Of a stretch of DNA of 7,043 nt, positions 5,878 through 7,043 are shown piece after piece (the first letter of the stretch is position 1; each line of letters begins with the position of its first letter). The stretch comes from Verrucomicrobiota bacterium (GTDB lineage: Bacteria; Verrucomicrobiota; Verrucomicrobiia; Verrucomicrobiales; Akkermansiaceae): the NCBI GenBank assembly GCA_026397695.1, contig JAPLUJ010000462.1, forward strand, positions 1 to 7,043, given 5' to 3'. The notes beneath the pieces were generated by a model. The model was not told where the DNA came from, did no database searches, and worked only from the letters and a program-made list of their open reading frames with translations. The position numbers were made by a program, and so were the translations under genes.

Positions 5878-6126
5878 ATGCGAACCACCTTGACGCTTGA
5901 CCCGGATGTCGCCTTACGGGCGAAAGCGGAGGCAGCCAGTCATCACATTGCCTTCAAAACGCTGGTAAACGAGGCTTTACGGCTGGGACTTGAAGCCTAT
6001 GCGGGACGTAGCAAAGCCGCGAAGCCGTATCGCACGCAGCCGGTGGCGATGGGCCTCAAGGCTGGCTTTTCCTATGACAACATCGGCGAGCTGCTGGCGC
6101 ACTGCGAGGAGGAGGGTTACCGATGA
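5878..6126 (+). CDS. vapB: VapB-type ribbon-helix-helix antitoxin
   Basis: This 82-residue protein is the antitoxin half of a type II VapBC module. It would bind DNA as a dimer through its N-terminus and mask the toxin with its C-terminus. MRTTLTLDPDVA (1-12) is the classic beta strand and helix start of these antitoxins, and ALRAKAEAASHHIAFKTLVN (12-31) runs into EALRLGL, giving the helix-turn-helix of the RHH fold. The tail PYRTQPVAMGLKAGFSYDNI (50-69) with GELLAHCEE matches the usual toxin-binding region, so the antitoxin looks full length. The ATG at 5878 is chosen because MRTTLTLD is the family's usual opening. No Shine-Dalgarno fits it: the GAGGAGG at 5851-5857 is too far upstream. Its stop overlaps the vapC start as ATGA. 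The partner toxin is truncated, so this antitoxin appears orphaned. Confidence 0.9.
   Translation: MRTTLTLDPDVALRAKAEAASHHIAFKTLVNEALRLGLEAYAGRSKAAKPYRTQPVAMGLKAGFSYDNIGELLAHCEEEGYR
6107..6116 (+). promoter_or_regulatory. Strong Shine-Dalgarno for vapC
   Basis: AGGAGGAGGG lies inside the 3' end of vapB, 6 nt before the vapC ATG at 6123. It is by far the best ribosome binding site in the window; the other genes have none that is recognisable. It decides the vapC start and shows that the toxin's translation signals survive although its coding region does not. Confidence 0.8.
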
Positions 6127-6296
6127 GGCTGCTGGATGCCAATCTCCTGCTCTATGCGGAAGACAGCTCCCTACCCGCGCCTGAGGACGTTGACGAGGCA
6201 ATGGAGGCAGCCGAAGTGTTGATAGACGCTGGTGCAATCCACGGGCCGGATTTCATAGCCGAGGCCGGACCAGACCGCGCGGGCGGCGGCATTTAG
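6123..6296 (+). pseudogene. vapC: Truncated VapC (PIN-domain) toxin remnant
   Basis: VapC toxins are PIN-domain RNases of about 125-145 residues. This frame encodes 57 residues. MRLLDANLLLYAEDSS (1-16) is a typical VapC N-terminus, with Asp5 as the first acidic catalytic residue and the usual DANLLLY strand. After about residue 16-18 the resemblance stops and the frame runs antisense through the 3' end of the deiminase gene to a TAG at 6294-6296 with no PIN signature. The later PIN acidic residues are therefore missing and the product cannot be an active RNase. The start overlaps the vapB stop (ATGA) and has a strong Shine-Dalgarno. The likely cause is a deletion or rearrangement with its breakpoint near 6168-6180, next to the deiminase stop at 6171-6173. 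A short N-terminal peptide might still be made. Confidence 0.82.
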
Positions 6297-7043
6297 CGGT
6301 TCGAAGCCCTGATAGAACGGCAGATAAACGATGCGCCGTGATCCGCGCTGGTCGATCAGGACGTTGGCATAAGTTAGGTAGGTCCGCCCGTCGCGTGCGG
6401 GGATGACCGGGAGCCGGATCACCTGATAGCCAGCCGCCGCGCATTGGGCAGCCACGGCGTCGAACAGGTGCTGGGTTTCTGCCGTGAAGTCCGCGCCGCC
6501 GGGCAAACCATCGGCCACCGCGCCGTCATGGCCACCGGTCGCGGTGGTGAGGTATTTCCGGCCGAGGCCCGGATCGCCCACGAGCATCCTGCGCTGGCCT
6601 GCGGACACCATGAACATTCCGGCATGATGGTCGGGTGATTCGTCTAGCATAATGACCCGGCGCTTGAGTTGGGCTGATAGAATCCGCAGCAATTCATCCC
6701 GGGTGCCCACCGTGTGTTGAAGGTTGCGCGGCAGGACACGCGACACGACGAACACATTCCCGCTGTCTGCCAGAAAATCGCCACCGTCGAAATACAGGTC
6801 GCTGCGCAGAGCCCGCACGGCGGGTGCCAGTTTCGTGGCGAGATCATTACCGACCTGCTCGTCCCCGGCACGCGCCGTCCAGATTGCCTCGGCGGCTTCA
6901 CCTAACGGACTCAGGAGTGTCGTCGGGCTGCCGCCTGTCGCAGGTTCCAGGGCCAGCCAGCGGTCACGCGACCATGTCGTCATCGGGTGGTCCACCACGA
7001 CGGGTGTGAGGCGGCATCCGACTGGCCCGACCGTGTCTGTTAG
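6171..7043 (-). CDS. Deiminase-superfamily protein (peptidyl-arginine/agmatine deiminase-like), 5' end outside window
   Basis: The frame is open to the window edge, so the visible 290 residues lack the true N-terminus; the GTG at 6998 is probably internal because the 15 codons upstream read as good protein. The fold is a pentein, the family that hydrolyses guanidino groups such as arginine side chains or agmatine. Evidence in order: TWSRDRW at 23-29, like the W-x-RD substrate motif; YFDGGDFLADSGNVFV at 84-99, like the GG-D-x-L-x-D block; DHHAGMFMVSAGQRRMLVGD at 138-157; and near the end FGCLHCLVNVLRRG (277-290), matching the G-x-x-HC-x-x-N-V-x-R-R around the catalytic Cys of peptidylarginine deiminases, so Cys282 is the likely nucleophile. 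The usual HxD is HAG here (His140, Gly142). Its stop lies inside the vapC remnant. Substrate is unknown. Confidence 0.75.
   Translation of the reverse strand, partial: LTDTVGPVGCRLTPVVVDHPMTTWSRDRWLALEPATGGSPTTLLSPLGEAAEAIWTARAGDEQVGNDLATKLAPAVRALRSDLYFDGGDFLADSGNVFVVSRVLPRNLQHTVGTRDELLRILSAQLKRRVIMLDESPDHHAGMFMVSAGQRRMLVGDPGLGRKYLTTATGGHDGAVADGLPGGADFTAETQHLFDAVAAQCAAAGYQVIRLPVIPARDGRTYLTYANVLIDQRGSRRIVYLPFYQGFEPLNAAARAVWSGLGYEIRPVDCTSVYQHFGCLHCLVNVLRRG

Overview
The window is GC-rich, gene-dense bacterial DNA. It most likely comes from the Verrucomicrobiota or the wider PVC group. This is inferred from the protein style (a thioredoxin reductase with GTGCAG in its FAD loop, a PF07399-type antiporter of the kind seen in Chlamydiae and Verrucomicrobia, and a Deg protease with a plant-Deg9-like C-terminus) and from the near absence of Shine-Dalgarno sequences. 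No 16S is present, so the placement is tentative.

Layout. (1) The left edge holds the 3' end of a 5S rRNA gene and a textbook Rho-independent terminator (75-113), so an rRNA operon ends here. (2) trxB (186-1109, +) follows. (3) A 106-bp convergent gap with two hairpins separates trxB from a minus-strand pair: a secreted Deg/HtrA-like serine protease (3176-1725) and folK (1722-1216), 2 nt apart. (4) A 396-bp divergent intergenic region carries a 16-bp inverted repeat and a 15-bp tandem repeat. (5) A plus-strand pair follows: a putative Na+/H+ antiporter (3573-5219) and riboflavin synthase ribE (5223-5822), 3 nt apart. (6) A degraded type II toxin-antitoxin locus comes next: an intact VapB-type antitoxin (5878-6126) behind a perfect 18-bp palindrome, then a vapC toxin that keeps about its first 16 codons before running antisense into the next gene. 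(7) The right end is the C-terminal 290 residues of a deiminase-superfamily (peptidyl-arginine/agmatine deiminase-like) protein on the minus strand, with its 5' end outside the window.

Most of the window is core housekeeping: redox (TrxB), folate (FolK), flavin (RibE), envelope proteostasis (Deg protease) and ion homeostasis (antiporter). The accessory part is the TA remnant and deiminase junction at 5823-7043. I do not see a complete new multi-gene system. The most unusual signals are the vapC/deiminase junction with its orphan antitoxin, the palindrome over the vapB start, a substitution in the deiminase's conserved HxD motif, and a marked excess of the heptamer CTGTTAG across unrelated genes.
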